This document shows, one piece after another, positions 27,265-35,124 of a stretch of DNA of 44,005 bases. The notes under the pieces were generated by a model. That model ran no database searches. It saw nothing but the letters and a program-made list of their open reading frames with translations, and had not been told where the DNA came from. This stretch comes from CAYSPT01 sp964432985 (lineage in GTDB: Bacteria > Muiribacteriota > CAYSPT01), in NCBI GenBank assembly GCA_964432985.1, contig CAYSPT010000042.1, positions 1-44,005 of the forward strand. Direction: 5' to 3'. Position 1 is the stretch's first letter. The number at the start of each line of letters is the position of its first letter. Position numbers and translations under genes: made by a program.

Positions 27265-30200
27265 CTATCTCAGCTGCAGTTCCCACTCGTTGTCGCCGTC
27301 CACGTCGGTGGTGATTACGTTTCCGTCCACATACCCCGACGGGTCCTGCCCAGGCTCGATGGTAGCACCCCTGAGATCGTCGTTGCGCCAGATGAATTCG
27401 TCGTCGTCGGTGGCCACCACCGTGCACATCAGGTCGTCGGTGGTGAAGGGATCGGACGGTGTCAGCTCTATTTTCGTAATCACCGGCGGCTTGTTGGATA
27501 TGGTTATGCTGTCGGTGACTCTCTGCCCGAACTCCTTGGCGTCGAATGGGTATACCTCAACCGTGACCGTATCGCCCTTCACGTAGTTGTCGGACGAAAG
27601 CTCCGGGGACGAGTCACCGGCTTTGACGCCTCCCACTGTCCATGAAGAGCGGAACTCCACCGTGGGAAGGTCCGCGGCGGCGTGGCACAGGGTCACCGTA
27701 CCGTCGGTGTCGGTGGCCGTCATGGAGGTGTTGATGTACAACGTGTCGGTGGTGTAGGCCGGATCGGGCAGTATCTTAAACGATCCGGAGGCAATAGCCG
27801 GAGGTTCGTTGTTGTCGCAGAAGAAGGTTTTTTCCCTGTAGGCGGTGTACAGGTGGGTCTGTCCGTCAAGCGAAAGCTCGTCCTTGCAGCGCATCCTGAA
27901 GACGATGTCCCCGTAAAACCCGTCGGTTTTGGGCATGGTGTTCCACTGCAGGTCGTTGTAGGTCTTGGCCGGGTAGCCGGCGCGGTAGCCGGCGTGGTTG
28001 CCGCTCTTCTCGCTGTCGGGAATGTCCGTCCAATCGATACTGAGCGCGGCGCACTTCATGGCCCAGTCAACCGTGCGGCAGTTGTCACCGTCGGGGTCGT
28101 AGATCTTGTAGGTGATCCTCACCCAGCTGGTGGGATTCCAGGTGGCGTAACCGGAAGCCTGGGCCGGGTTGGAGTAGTTGATTGAACCCCGCTTGTCCTG
28201 GTTGCCCCACTCCGAGGGGATGTTTTCGGTAATGGTCATGCTCTGCAGTTCCGGTTTGCGGTTAACGCCGTAGAAAGCGCAGATCCAGTCCAGCTTGCCG
28301 GTGGTGCCGGGGCCGGGGAAGCCGGTGCCCGACGAGGTAGTCTCCCCGCGGATCTGCAGGTAGCGGTTGGTTATGTCGGTGAGGCTGCCGTATTGGCCGC
28401 GGTCGCCGCTCCAGCCGCCGTAGCTGCTGCCGTCGTTGCTGCCCCGGCACTTGACGACCCAGCCCCGGTCACGCTCGCCCCAGGTGATCATGCCCCAACG
28501 GTAAAACTCCGTTCCGGAGTCGAAAGACTTCTTTCCCGACTCCCACCAGCCATTGTCCCGGTAACGGCTGTAGGTACCGTCGTAGTACACGTCGATGTGG
28601 GATATCTCCATGGGTATCGCCCACTCGTTGTAACACCACACCAAGCGACCTGGACCACCGCTCGGCGGTCCGGCACTGTGGTTGGGGTGGTTGGAACCGA
28701 ACTCGCAGACCCAGCTTCGAAGCTGAACCCGGCTCACCCGGTGGCTGTCGGAGGCGATACTGCGCCAGTGCCACCCGTGCCAGCTGATGCTGTTGTTCTC
28801 GGGGCAGGGAGGCGTGTGCCAGGTGTAGTACCCGTGCCATGAGCTTCGGTCCCGGCGATAGCCGTAGATCAGGCCCATTGAGCCCATTATGGCCGGGTCC
28901 CGCTCGCCTGAGGAGCCGAAGCGCATGCGCACCCTGGTGATCCCCGCGTTGGAGAACGAGCTTTCGGCGTTGTACATGTCGTTGTGCCACGAGCCGCGGG
29001 TGGTACGGATATGCAGATCGGGGATATCGTAGCTGCTGTTATGGAGCCGAACCGTGGCGTTATACTTTGAAAGCTCCAGCATATAGGGATTGTGTCCGTG
29101 AACGTTGGTCGTGGTGCAGGTCATGTTGGAGCTGTTGTTCCGCTGGGCCCACATGCCCTCGCCGCCGTTCTTGGTGTGCAAAACCCGGTAGCCGTAGTGA
29201 CGCCAGGGGTAGGGCAGGGTGTTGTCGTAGAAGTAATCCACGTACATGTTGGTGAGCCATGGCCGGGAGCTGTAGTGGCTGGAAGGATTGCGCATGTTGA
29301 CCCTGATCTGCATGTAGCGTTTCTGCCAGTAGTAGGTGCGCCCGGCATGGGCCTCGCTTTGCTTGCTCAGGTAGTACATCAGCGGGGCGCCGTTGTAGAC
29401 CTCGATCCAGCCCCCGTAGCCGCTTGAAGCGGATTTAGAGGTGCGGCAGTAGACCCTGTTGCGCTTGTTGCTGCCGTTGGTGTTGCCTTCCGACCACCAG
29501 ATCTTGCCCCAGTAAAGACCTTTTGCCCCCATATTGATAACGCCGGCCTTGGAGTAGTAGTCGGCGTTTGTCACCGAATAGTAGTCGTTTCTATATTCGT
29601 GGTACGAGAGGTCGATGTGGGAGATCTCCATCCCGATGGTCCACTGGTTGTAATGCCAGGCGGAGTTGCTGGGCCGGGAGTTGATTCCGATTATGTGGCT
29701 CATACCGCTCATGGCGTGCTCTCCCGACCAGGCCCTGAGCTGGACCCACCTGACCTTGTGGCTGGTGGCAAAGGAGTACCAGCCCCAGCCCCGCCAGTTG
29801 ATGTTGTTCATGTAGGGATCGTTGTTCGGCCGCCACCAGTGGTAGCCGTGCCACGAGGCACGATCGCGGCGGTAGCCGTAGATCATGCCCCACAATCCGC
29901 TGTGTTCGCACTGGTCCCCCATGTAGTCACCGGAAGCCCACCGCATCTTGGCGCGGCGGATGTAGGAGGAGCTGTTGTAGTTGCTCTGCACGTCGTAGGC
30001 CTGGTAGTAGGTGCTGTTTCGGCTGCCGCCCCGGGTGCTGCGGATGTGCAGGTCGGGGATGTTGTAGTTGTTCACGTCTACCCAGTAGTCGACCAGGACA
30101 TTCCATCCCACCAGGTCGAGACGGTAACTAGCGACGGTGATCTCTGGGTTGCGCTCGTTGGTGGTGACCGAATAGCCGCCGGTGTTGAACTTCACCCGGT

Positions 30201-30309
30201 GGTTGCCCCGCGTCATCTGGAACACCGCATCGGCGGGTGCCGTCAGCACGCACAGGCACAGTGCGAAAACGAGTAAGGTAACAAGGGTATACTTTGAGAA
30301 TGGGTTCAT
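27265..30309 (-). CDS. Giant secreted Trp/Tyr-rich repeat protein B
   Basis: A 1014-residue paralogue, nearly identical to protein A over long stretches and with the same layout: signal peptide (1-28, ending PADA), two long repeats opening with YNIPDLHIRSTRGG and YDIPDLHIRTTRGS, then Ig-like Asp-rich C-terminal domains ending NEWELQLR. Differences from A cluster in the second repeat (for example GSSGERDPAIMGSMGLIYGYRRD, where A has GGYAAASQAIMGVVYGYRRD) and at hydrophobic signal positions. This is the pattern of a recent duplication with selection or gene conversion, and the 3' flanks of A and B are also related. GAGGTGA lies six bases before ATG 30309. It has its own promoter and terminator. 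Confidence 0.85.
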   Translation of the reverse strand: MNPFSKYTLVTLLVFALCLCVLTAPADAVFQMTRGNHRVKFNTGGYSVTTNERNPEITVASYRLDLVGWNVLVDYWVDVNNYNIPDLHIRSTRGGSRNSTYYQAYDVQSNYNSSSYIRRAKMRWASGDYMGDQCEHSGLWGMIYGYRRDRASWHGYHWWRPNNDPYMNNINWRGWGWYSFATSHKVRWVQLRAWSGEHAMSGMSHIIGINSRPSNSAWHYNQWTIGMEISHIDLSYHEYRNDYYSVTNADYYSKAGVINMGAKGLYWGKIWWSEGNTNGSNKRNRVYCRTSKSASSGYGGWIEVYNGAPLMYYLSKQSEAHAGRTYYWQKRYMQIRVNMRNPSSHYSSRPWLTNMYVDYFYDNTLPYPWRHYGYRVLHTKNGGEGMWAQRNNSSNMTCTTTNVHGHNPYMLELSKYNATVRLHNSSYDIPDLHIRTTRGSWHNDMYNAESSFSNAGITRVRMRFGSSGERDPAIMGSMGLIYGYRRDRSSWHGYYTWHTPPCPENNSISWHGWHWRSIASDSHRVSRVQLRSWVCEFGSNHPNHSAGPPSGGPGRLVWCYNEWAIPMEISHIDVYYDGTYSRYRDNGWWESGKKSFDSGTEFYRWGMITWGERDRGWVVKCRGSNDGSSYGGWSGDRGQYGSLTDITNRYLQIRGETTSSGTGFPGPGTTGKLDWICAFYGVNRKPELQSMTITENIPSEWGNQDKRGSINYSNPAQASGYATWNPTSWVRITYKIYDPDGDNCRTVDWAMKCAALSIDWTDIPDSEKSGNHAGYRAGYPAKTYNDLQWNTMPKTDGFYGDIVFRMRCKDELSLDGQTHLYTAYREKTFFCDNNEPPAIASGSFKILPDPAYTTDTLYINTSMTATDTDGTVTLCHAAADLPTVEFRSSWTVGGVKAGDSSPELSSDNYVKGDTVTVEVYPFDAKEFGQRVTDSITISNKPPVITKIELTPSDPFTTDDLMCTVVATDDDEFIWRNDDLRGATIEPGQDPSGYVDGNVITTDVDGDNEWELQLR

Positions 30310-30404
30310 GACCGCTCACCTCTTCATTTGCTGCCCGTTATGGGCAGGGATTGCGAGTGTATCACATGGCCTGGCCTGTATTTTTATGTGCATTATCAGC
30401 CAGG
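30310..30404 (-). promoter_or_regulatory. Gene B leader: SD, GC hairpin and long stem
   Basis: The SD GAGGTGAGCGGT (30322-30311) is preceded by a perfect hairpin CTGCCC/GGGCAG (30347-30342 with 30336-30331). Further up, CCTGGCTG (30404-30397) can pair with CAGGCCAGG (30378-30370), with one bulge, around an A/U-rich loop. The gene C leader has an equivalent CTGGCCTG/CAGGCCAG pair. Confidence 0.6.
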
Positions 30405-30447
30405 ACACACCTTAGACAAAGGTGAATACACTAATCCCCCTGCATAA

Positions 30448-30476
30448 AGAATATCTTATAATTTCCACATAGTCAA
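30448..30476 (-). promoter_or_regulatory. Promoter of giant gene B
   Basis: TTGACT (30476-30471, 5/6), 17 bp, TATTCT (30453-30448, 4/6) on the minus strand, about 132 nt before the ATG. The context AAGATATTCTTTAT followed by GGGG matches the gene C promoter. 30477-30648, upstream of it, shows nothing I can name. Confidence 0.6.
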
Positions 30477-30648
30477 TAGGTAAATAAAGCTTTTGGTAGA
30501 TTTTTTTATAACTTCTGCGAATAAAAGCAATAAGGGTCAGGATTAGTGCTGCATAATCCATGTATAAGTATCTTCCCGGGTGATAGGCTGATTGCCATGT
30601 AAGTAAATGGATAATCAAAAACTAATGTTGATTATGTCCAACTAAGAC

Positions 30649-30697
30649 AAAAAAAAGAGGGTCCTATGAGGTGAGTGGTTATGGGATAAGGACCCTC
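30649..30697 (-). terminator. Intrinsic terminator of giant gene C with SD-complementary loop
   Basis: On the minus strand GAGGGTCC (30697-30690) pairs perfectly with GGACCCTC (30664-30657), followed by eight T (30656-30649). The loop contains CACTCACCTC (30677-30668), the exact complement of the gene C leader GAGGTGAGTG (33884-33875). Compared with A and B, the loop base and the leader base have both changed and still pair. It begins 117 nt after the stop codon. Confidence 0.88.
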
Positions 30698-30814
30698 GTA
30701 CGTGTCGTTGGTTGTAAAGTTGCTCATCGGCGCCTGGTTCCTAAAGACGCCGCTTGGGTTCACATAAGGTGGCACTCCTTTCGATTCTTGCCTTGCTTTC
30801 AGCCGTTGTTCTTG

Positions 30815-33800
30815 TTACCGCAGTTGCAGCTCCCACTCGTTGTCGCCGTCCACGTCCGTGGTGATCACGTTGCCGTCCACGTTCCCCGAGGGGTCCTGGT
30901 TGGCGTTGATGGTGGCGTCTTTGAGGTCGTCGTTGCGCCAGATGAACTCGTCGTCGTCCGTGGCCACCACGGTGCACATCAGGTCGTCGGTGGTGTAGGG
31001 CTGCGATGGTGTGAGCTCGATCTTGGTGATCACCGGCGGCTTGTTGGATATGGTCAGGTTGTCCGTGACCTTGGTCCCGAACTCCTTGCTGTCAAACGGG
31101 TACACCTCCACGGTGACCGTGTCGCCCTTCACGTAGTTCTCGGGAGCCAGCTCCGGAGCGTCATCCCCGACCCGCTTCCCGCCGACCTTCCAGTAGGAGC
31201 GGAACTCCAGGTTGGGCAGGTCCGCTTCCGGGTGGCAGGTGGTCACCGCGCTGTCGGTGTCGGCCCCGGTCATTGAAGTGTTGATGTACAGGGTGTCGGT
31301 GGTGTAAGCCGGATCCGGCAGAATCTGGAACGTCGCCGCCGAGATGGTGGGCGGCTCGTTGTTGTCGCAGAAAAAGCGGTAGGAGCGGAAATCCGTGTAC
31401 ATGTACGTCTGACCGTCCAACGAAAGCTCGTCCTTGCAGCGGAACTGGAAGTCCAGGTCCCCGTAGTAACCGTCCGCCTGGGTGAGGGTCTGCCACTGCA
31501 GGTCGTTGTAGGTCTTGGCCGGGTAGGCTGCCCGGTAACTGGCATGGGCGCCCGATTTCTCGCCATCGGCAATGTTCGTCCAGCCGATGCTCAGGGCATC
31601 GCTCTTTAACTGCCAGTCCACTGTACGGCAGGGGTCGCCGTCGGCGTCATAGATCTTGTAGGTGATCCTCACCCAGCTGGTGGGGTTCCGGGTGGCGAAC
31701 GTGGCCGCCTGGGCCGGGTCGTTGTAGTTGATCTGGCTCCGCTTGTCCTGGTTGCCCCACTCCGAGGGAATGTTTTCCGAAATGCTCAAGCTTTGAAGCT
31801 CCGGCTTGCGGTTCATCCCGTAAAATACGCAAAGCCAGTCGAGCTTGCCGCTTGTACCGGGCCCGGGGTACCCGGTGCCCGACGCGGTAAACTCCGCCCT
31901 GACCTGCAGGTAGCGGTTGGCGATGTCGTGCAGGTTGGCGTACTGGCCGCGGGCGCCGCTCCAGCCGCCGTAGGAGGAGCCGTCGTCGCTGCCCCGGCAC
32001 TTCATGGTCACGGCCCGGTCACGCTCGTTCCAGGTGATCATGCTCCACTTCATGTAATCGGTTCCGGAGTCAAAAGATTTTTTACCCGATTCCCACCAAC
32101 CGGTGTCGTAGTAACGGTTGTACGTGTAGCCGGACTCCAGATCGATGTGTGATATCTCCATGGGGATAGCCCACTCGTTGTAGCACCACTTCAAAATATC
32201 GTGCTGGCTGGTGGTGTGTTTTGGGTGTACGCTTTGAAACTCGCCGCACCAGCTTCTTAGCTGGACCCGGCTCACCTTGTGGCTGGTGGGGGCGATACTG
32301 CGCCAGTGCCACCCGTGCCAGCTGATGCTGTTGTTCTCGGGGCACGCAGGAGTGTGCCAGGTGTAGTACCCGTGCCAGGAGTTTCGGTCCCGGCGGTAGC
32401 CGTAGATCAGGCCCATAGAGCCCATTATGGCCGGGTCACGCTCGCCGGATGAGCCGAAGCGCATGCGGACCCGGGTGATGGCCGGGTTGGTAAAGCTGCT
32501 CTCGGCGTTGTACATATCGTTGTGCCACGAGCCGCGGGTGGTGCGGATGTGCAGGTCGGGGATATCGTAGTTTGCAGACAGCCGCGCGACTTGAGTGTAC
32601 CTGGCTATCTCCAGGCAGTCAACGTTGCCGTAACCGTACGGGTTGAAGGTGGTGTAGGTCATCTGGGAGCTGTTGTCCCGCTGGGCCCACAGGCCCTCGC
32701 TGCCGTTTCGGTTGCGAAGCAGCCGGTAGCCATAGTGCCGCCAGGGGTAGGGGAGCGTGGTGTCGTAGAAATAATCGATGTACATGTTGCTCAGGTAGGG
32801 CAGGTTGTTGTAGTGGCTTCTGGGATTTCTCATGTTGACCCTGACCTGCATGTACCGTTTCTGCCAGTAAGTGGTTTTGCCTGCATGGGACTCGCTTCGC
32901 TTGGTCAGGTAGCCCATCAGGGGGGCGCCGTTGTAGACCCGGATCCAGCTTCCGTAACCGCTGCCCGATGAGGTGGAGGTGCGGCAGTAGACCATGCAGC
33001 GCTTGCTCGAGCCGTTGGTCCGGCCCTCCGTCCACCAGATCTTACCCCAGTAGAGACCCTTGCTTCCCATGTCGCAGACGCCGGGTCTGGAGTAGTAATC
33101 GGCGTTCTCAACCGAGTAGTAGTAGGTGGCGGTGAACATGTAGGTGACATCCACATGGGAGATTTCCATCCCGATGGTCCACTGGTTGAACGTCCACATG
33201 GCACCGCCATGCTGGTTGCTGCCGGAATACGGCGGCCTGTTAAGGCCAATAATGTGGCTCATACCGGAAATGGCGTGCTCTCCCGACCAGGCCCTGAGCT
33301 GGACCCACCTGACCCGGTGACTGGAAGCGAATGAGTACCAGCCCCAGCCCCGCCAGTTGATGTTGTTCATGTAGGGATCGTTGTTCGGCCGCCACCAGTG
33401 GTAGCCGTACCAGGAGTTGTTGTCCTGGCGGTGGCCGTAGATCATGCCCCAGATGCCGCTGTGCTCGCACTGGTCGTGCATATAGTCGCCGGAGGCCCAC
33501 CGCATACGGACGCGGCGTATGTAGCCCTGATTGAAGTTGCCCCGGACATCATAGGCCTGGTAGTAAGTACTGCTGTAACTGCCGCCGCGGGTGCTTCGGA
33601 TGTGCAGGTCGGGAATGTTATAGCTGTTGCTGTCCCGCCACTCGTTGACGGTATACGGCCAACTACGCAAATTGAGCGTGTAGCTGCCCACGGAAATCTC
33701 GGGGTTGATCTGGTCCGTGGTGGTCGAGTACCCGCCGGTGTTGAACCTGACACGGAAGTAGCTACGCCGCAGGTTGAAGGGAGCGGCTTCCGAGCTGTGT

Positions 33801-33871
33801 GGAAGCGCCGCGAACAAAATAAATCCGACAACCAGCAGGATGAGCAGGGAAGAATTTCTTGAAAGAGACAT
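30815..33871 (-). CDS. Giant secreted Trp/Tyr-rich repeat protein C
   Basis: A 1018-residue, more divergent paralogue of A and B. It has a different signal peptide (SRNSSLLILLVVGFILFAAL, then SSEAA) but the same two-repeat body (YNIPDLHIRSTRGG; YDIPDLHIRTTRGS) and Asp-rich Ig-like end (NEWELQLR). Extra cysteines appear (for example GVCDMGSK, SKRCMVYC, RSWCGEF), so its disulfide pattern may differ. ATG 33871 is chosen: GAGGTGA is six bases upstream. A GTG at 33877 would overlap the SD region. Divergence from A and B implies an older duplication, yet the regulatory layout is kept. Function is unknown. Confidence 0.85.
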   Translation of the reverse strand: MSLSRNSSLLILLVVGFILFAALPHSSEAAPFNLRRSYFRVRFNTGGYSTTTDQINPEISVGSYTLNLRSWPYTVNEWRDSNSYNIPDLHIRSTRGGSYSSTYYQAYDVRGNFNQGYIRRVRMRWASGDYMHDQCEHSGIWGMIYGHRQDNNSWYGYHWWRPNNDPYMNNINWRGWGWYSFASSHRVRWVQLRAWSGEHAISGMSHIIGLNRPPYSGSNQHGGAMWTFNQWTIGMEISHVDVTYMFTATYYYSVENADYYSRPGVCDMGSKGLYWGKIWWTEGRTNGSSKRCMVYCRTSTSSGSGYGSWIRVYNGAPLMGYLTKRSESHAGKTTYWQKRYMQVRVNMRNPRSHYNNLPYLSNMYIDYFYDTTLPYPWRHYGYRLLRNRNGSEGLWAQRDNSSQMTYTTFNPYGYGNVDCLEIARYTQVARLSANYDIPDLHIRTTRGSWHNDMYNAESSFTNPAITRVRMRFGSSGERDPAIMGSMGLIYGYRRDRNSWHGYYTWHTPACPENNSISWHGWHWRSIAPTSHKVSRVQLRSWCGEFQSVHPKHTTSQHDILKWCYNEWAIPMEISHIDLESGYTYNRYYDTGWWESGKKSFDSGTDYMKWSMITWNERDRAVTMKCRGSDDGSSYGGWSGARGQYANLHDIANRYLQVRAEFTASGTGYPGPGTSGKLDWLCVFYGMNRKPELQSLSISENIPSEWGNQDKRSQINYNDPAQAATFATRNPTSWVRITYKIYDADGDPCRTVDWQLKSDALSIGWTNIADGEKSGAHASYRAAYPAKTYNDLQWQTLTQADGYYGDLDFQFRCKDELSLDGQTYMYTDFRSYRFFCDNNEPPTISAATFQILPDPAYTTDTLYINTSMTGADTDSAVTTCHPEADLPNLEFRSYWKVGGKRVGDDAPELAPENYVKGDTVTVEVYPFDSKEFGTKVTDNLTISNKPPVITKIELTPSQPYTTDDLMCTVVATDDDEFIWRNDDLKDATINANQDPSGNVDGNVITTDVDGDNEWELQLR

Positions 33872-33998
33872 TGACACTCACCTCTTCTGTCCGCCGCAAC
33901 CGGCGGCATTTGGTTTAGAACCCTTATCTGGCCTGGCTTTTGCTATTTTATTTAAAGCCCCGGTTCACCGGTACAGGCCAGGAACGCACACTGGTCCC
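33872..33998 (-). promoter_or_regulatory. Gene C leader: SD, GC hairpin and long stem
   Basis: The SD GAGGTGAGTG (33884-33875) is preceded by a perfect 6-bp hairpin with a 4-nt loop (CCGCCG/CGGCGG, 33906-33901 with 33896-33891). Further upstream CTGGCCTG and CAGGCCAG can pair across an A/U-rich stretch (about 33934-33981), as in gene B. Confidence 0.6.
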
Positions 33999-34005
33999 CT
34001 ATAAA

Positions 34006-34034
34006 AGCATATCTTAAATACACTACTTGGTCAA
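34006..34034 (-). promoter_or_regulatory. Promoter of giant gene C
   Basis: TTGACC (34034-34029, 5/6), 17 bp, TATGCT (34011-34006, 4/6) on the minus strand, about 135 nt before the ATG. AAGATATGCTTTTAT and the following GGGG are shared with the gene B promoter. Confidence 0.6.
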
Positions 34035-34236
34035 GGGTATTTTGAAACTTTTTCCTGATAAAGAAAAAGCAAAAGGCCAATGTATTGATTAAGAGTTAGG
34101 ATCCTGTTAAGAATACTACAGGATTGGATTTAACAGTTCAATACCAATCCTAAGCCTTATAAGTAAGTGTTCGAAAAAGAGTAAGGGCCGACAAACTCAG
34201 CCAATCCTTCAGAAAGTAAGGGGTAGCTAATCAATA
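34035..34236. other. Gene-free AT-rich spacer with overlapping inverted repeats
   Basis: No gene is supported. Two inverted repeats overlap and cannot form together: ATCCTGT/ACAGGAT (34101-34107 with 34118-34124) and AGGATTGG/CCAATCCT (34120-34127 with 34144-34151). Confidence 0.4.
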
Positions 34237-34271
34237 GAAAACCGGCTGTCCTCGTGGAACAGCCGGTTTGG
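34237..34271 (-). terminator. Terminator of the fdrA-to-cyclase operon
   Basis: A 10-bp perfect stem (AACCGGCTGT, 34268-34259 on the minus strand, with ACAGCCGGTT, 34249-34240) has a 9-nt loop and is followed by TTCTATTG. It lies 42 nt past the cyclase stop. Confidence 0.75.
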
Positions 34272-34312
34272 TGTGCGTGTACATCTGTTGGGCCTACTCA
34301 CCAGCGGTGAGC

Positions 34313-35083
34313 TTACTCCTCTACAAAAGCGACGATACGGCAGATAGAGCTTTCGCCGCCGACAAAACGCCAGGGGAAGCACCCCACGGTGACACGCTGG
34401 TTGAGCAGCTTGTCGATGTCGCCGCCCAGGTTCTCGGCGTGGATGATGTCGTGAGGGAACAGGGCGATATGCATCTGCTGGTAGTCTTCCGGGGGGAACA
34501 GGTCGTCCAGGCTTTTTCCGTACATCTCCTTGACGGCCTTTTCCGCCAGCACCGCCTGCGGGGGCATCCAGTCGCGGATCTTGGTGTTCATGGGGTGGTC
34601 GGCGCTTCCGCAGTCGACACCAATCCACTTGAACTTCATCTTCATACACCACTCGGTGAACTCCCTGGTGGGACCGGGGTGCTTGATCATGTACCGCACC
34701 TCGTCCGCTTCCGGCTGGTCCCAGGCGTACCGGTGGTAGCCGGTGCTGATGATGAGGATGTCACGCTCGCGGACTTCCACCCGGTCCGTGATGTCCTTCG
34801 AGGTGTAGATCCCGTAATCTTTGGCCATGTCGCTGAGATCGACGATGACCGCGTCGCCGTACAAATCCTCCAGGGGAATGGAAGCGATGTCCCGCCCGTG
34901 GGTGCAGAAGTGGAGCGACCCGTCGATGTGGGTTCCCACGTGGTTGGAGGTGGTAATCAACTGGCCGTTGGCGCCGTTTGGACAGAGCCTTTTGAAGAAT
35001 TTTAGCTGCAGGGGCTCATAGGTTGGCCAGGCCGGTGTCAGTACCGACAGGGGTTGGGTGAGGTCGTAGAGTTTGGTTGCCAT
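34313..35083 (-). CDS. Cyclase-family metal hydrolase (kynurenine formamidase/isatin hydrolase-like)
   Basis: A 256-residue member of the cyclase family (PF04199-type), whose known members hydrolyse formyl-kynurenine, isatin or similar amides. The metal and active-site motif HxGTHxDxxxH reads HVGTHIDGSLH with His48, His52, Asp54 and His58. Other family features are ILIISTGYHRY, WIGVDCGSADHP and HDIIHAENLGG. The position normally Pro in the motif is Ser here, as happens in several subfamilies. It is the last gene of the operon, 41 bp after the CodA-like gene, and is likely to cut a ring amide or an open-chain product in the same pathway. AAAGGA precedes the ATG. Confidence 0.87.
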   Translation of the reverse strand: MATKLYDLTQPLSVLTPAWPTYEPLQLKFFKRLCPNGANGQLITTSNHVGTHIDGSLHFCTHGRDIASIPLEDLYGDAVIVDLSDMAKDYGIYTSKDITDRVEVRERDILIISTGYHRYAWDQPEADEVRYMIKHPGPTREFTEWCMKMKFKWIGVDCGSADHPMNTKIRDWMPPQAVLAEKAVKEMYGKSLDDLFPPEDYQQMHIALFPHDIIHAENLGGDIDKLLNQRVTVGCFPWRFVGGESSICRIVAFVEE

Positions 35084-35124
35084 CTCATGTCATCCTTTCT
35101 TCTTTCTGCCAGAGGCAGTATCGT

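Noticed and set aside
23560..30697. The three GAGGG...CCCTC hairpins read as plus-strand riboswitches or promoters
   Set aside because: In two of them the stem has an A-C mismatch on the plus strand but a U-G pair on the minus strand, and T-runs follow only on the minus strand, at the 3' ends of minus-strand genes.
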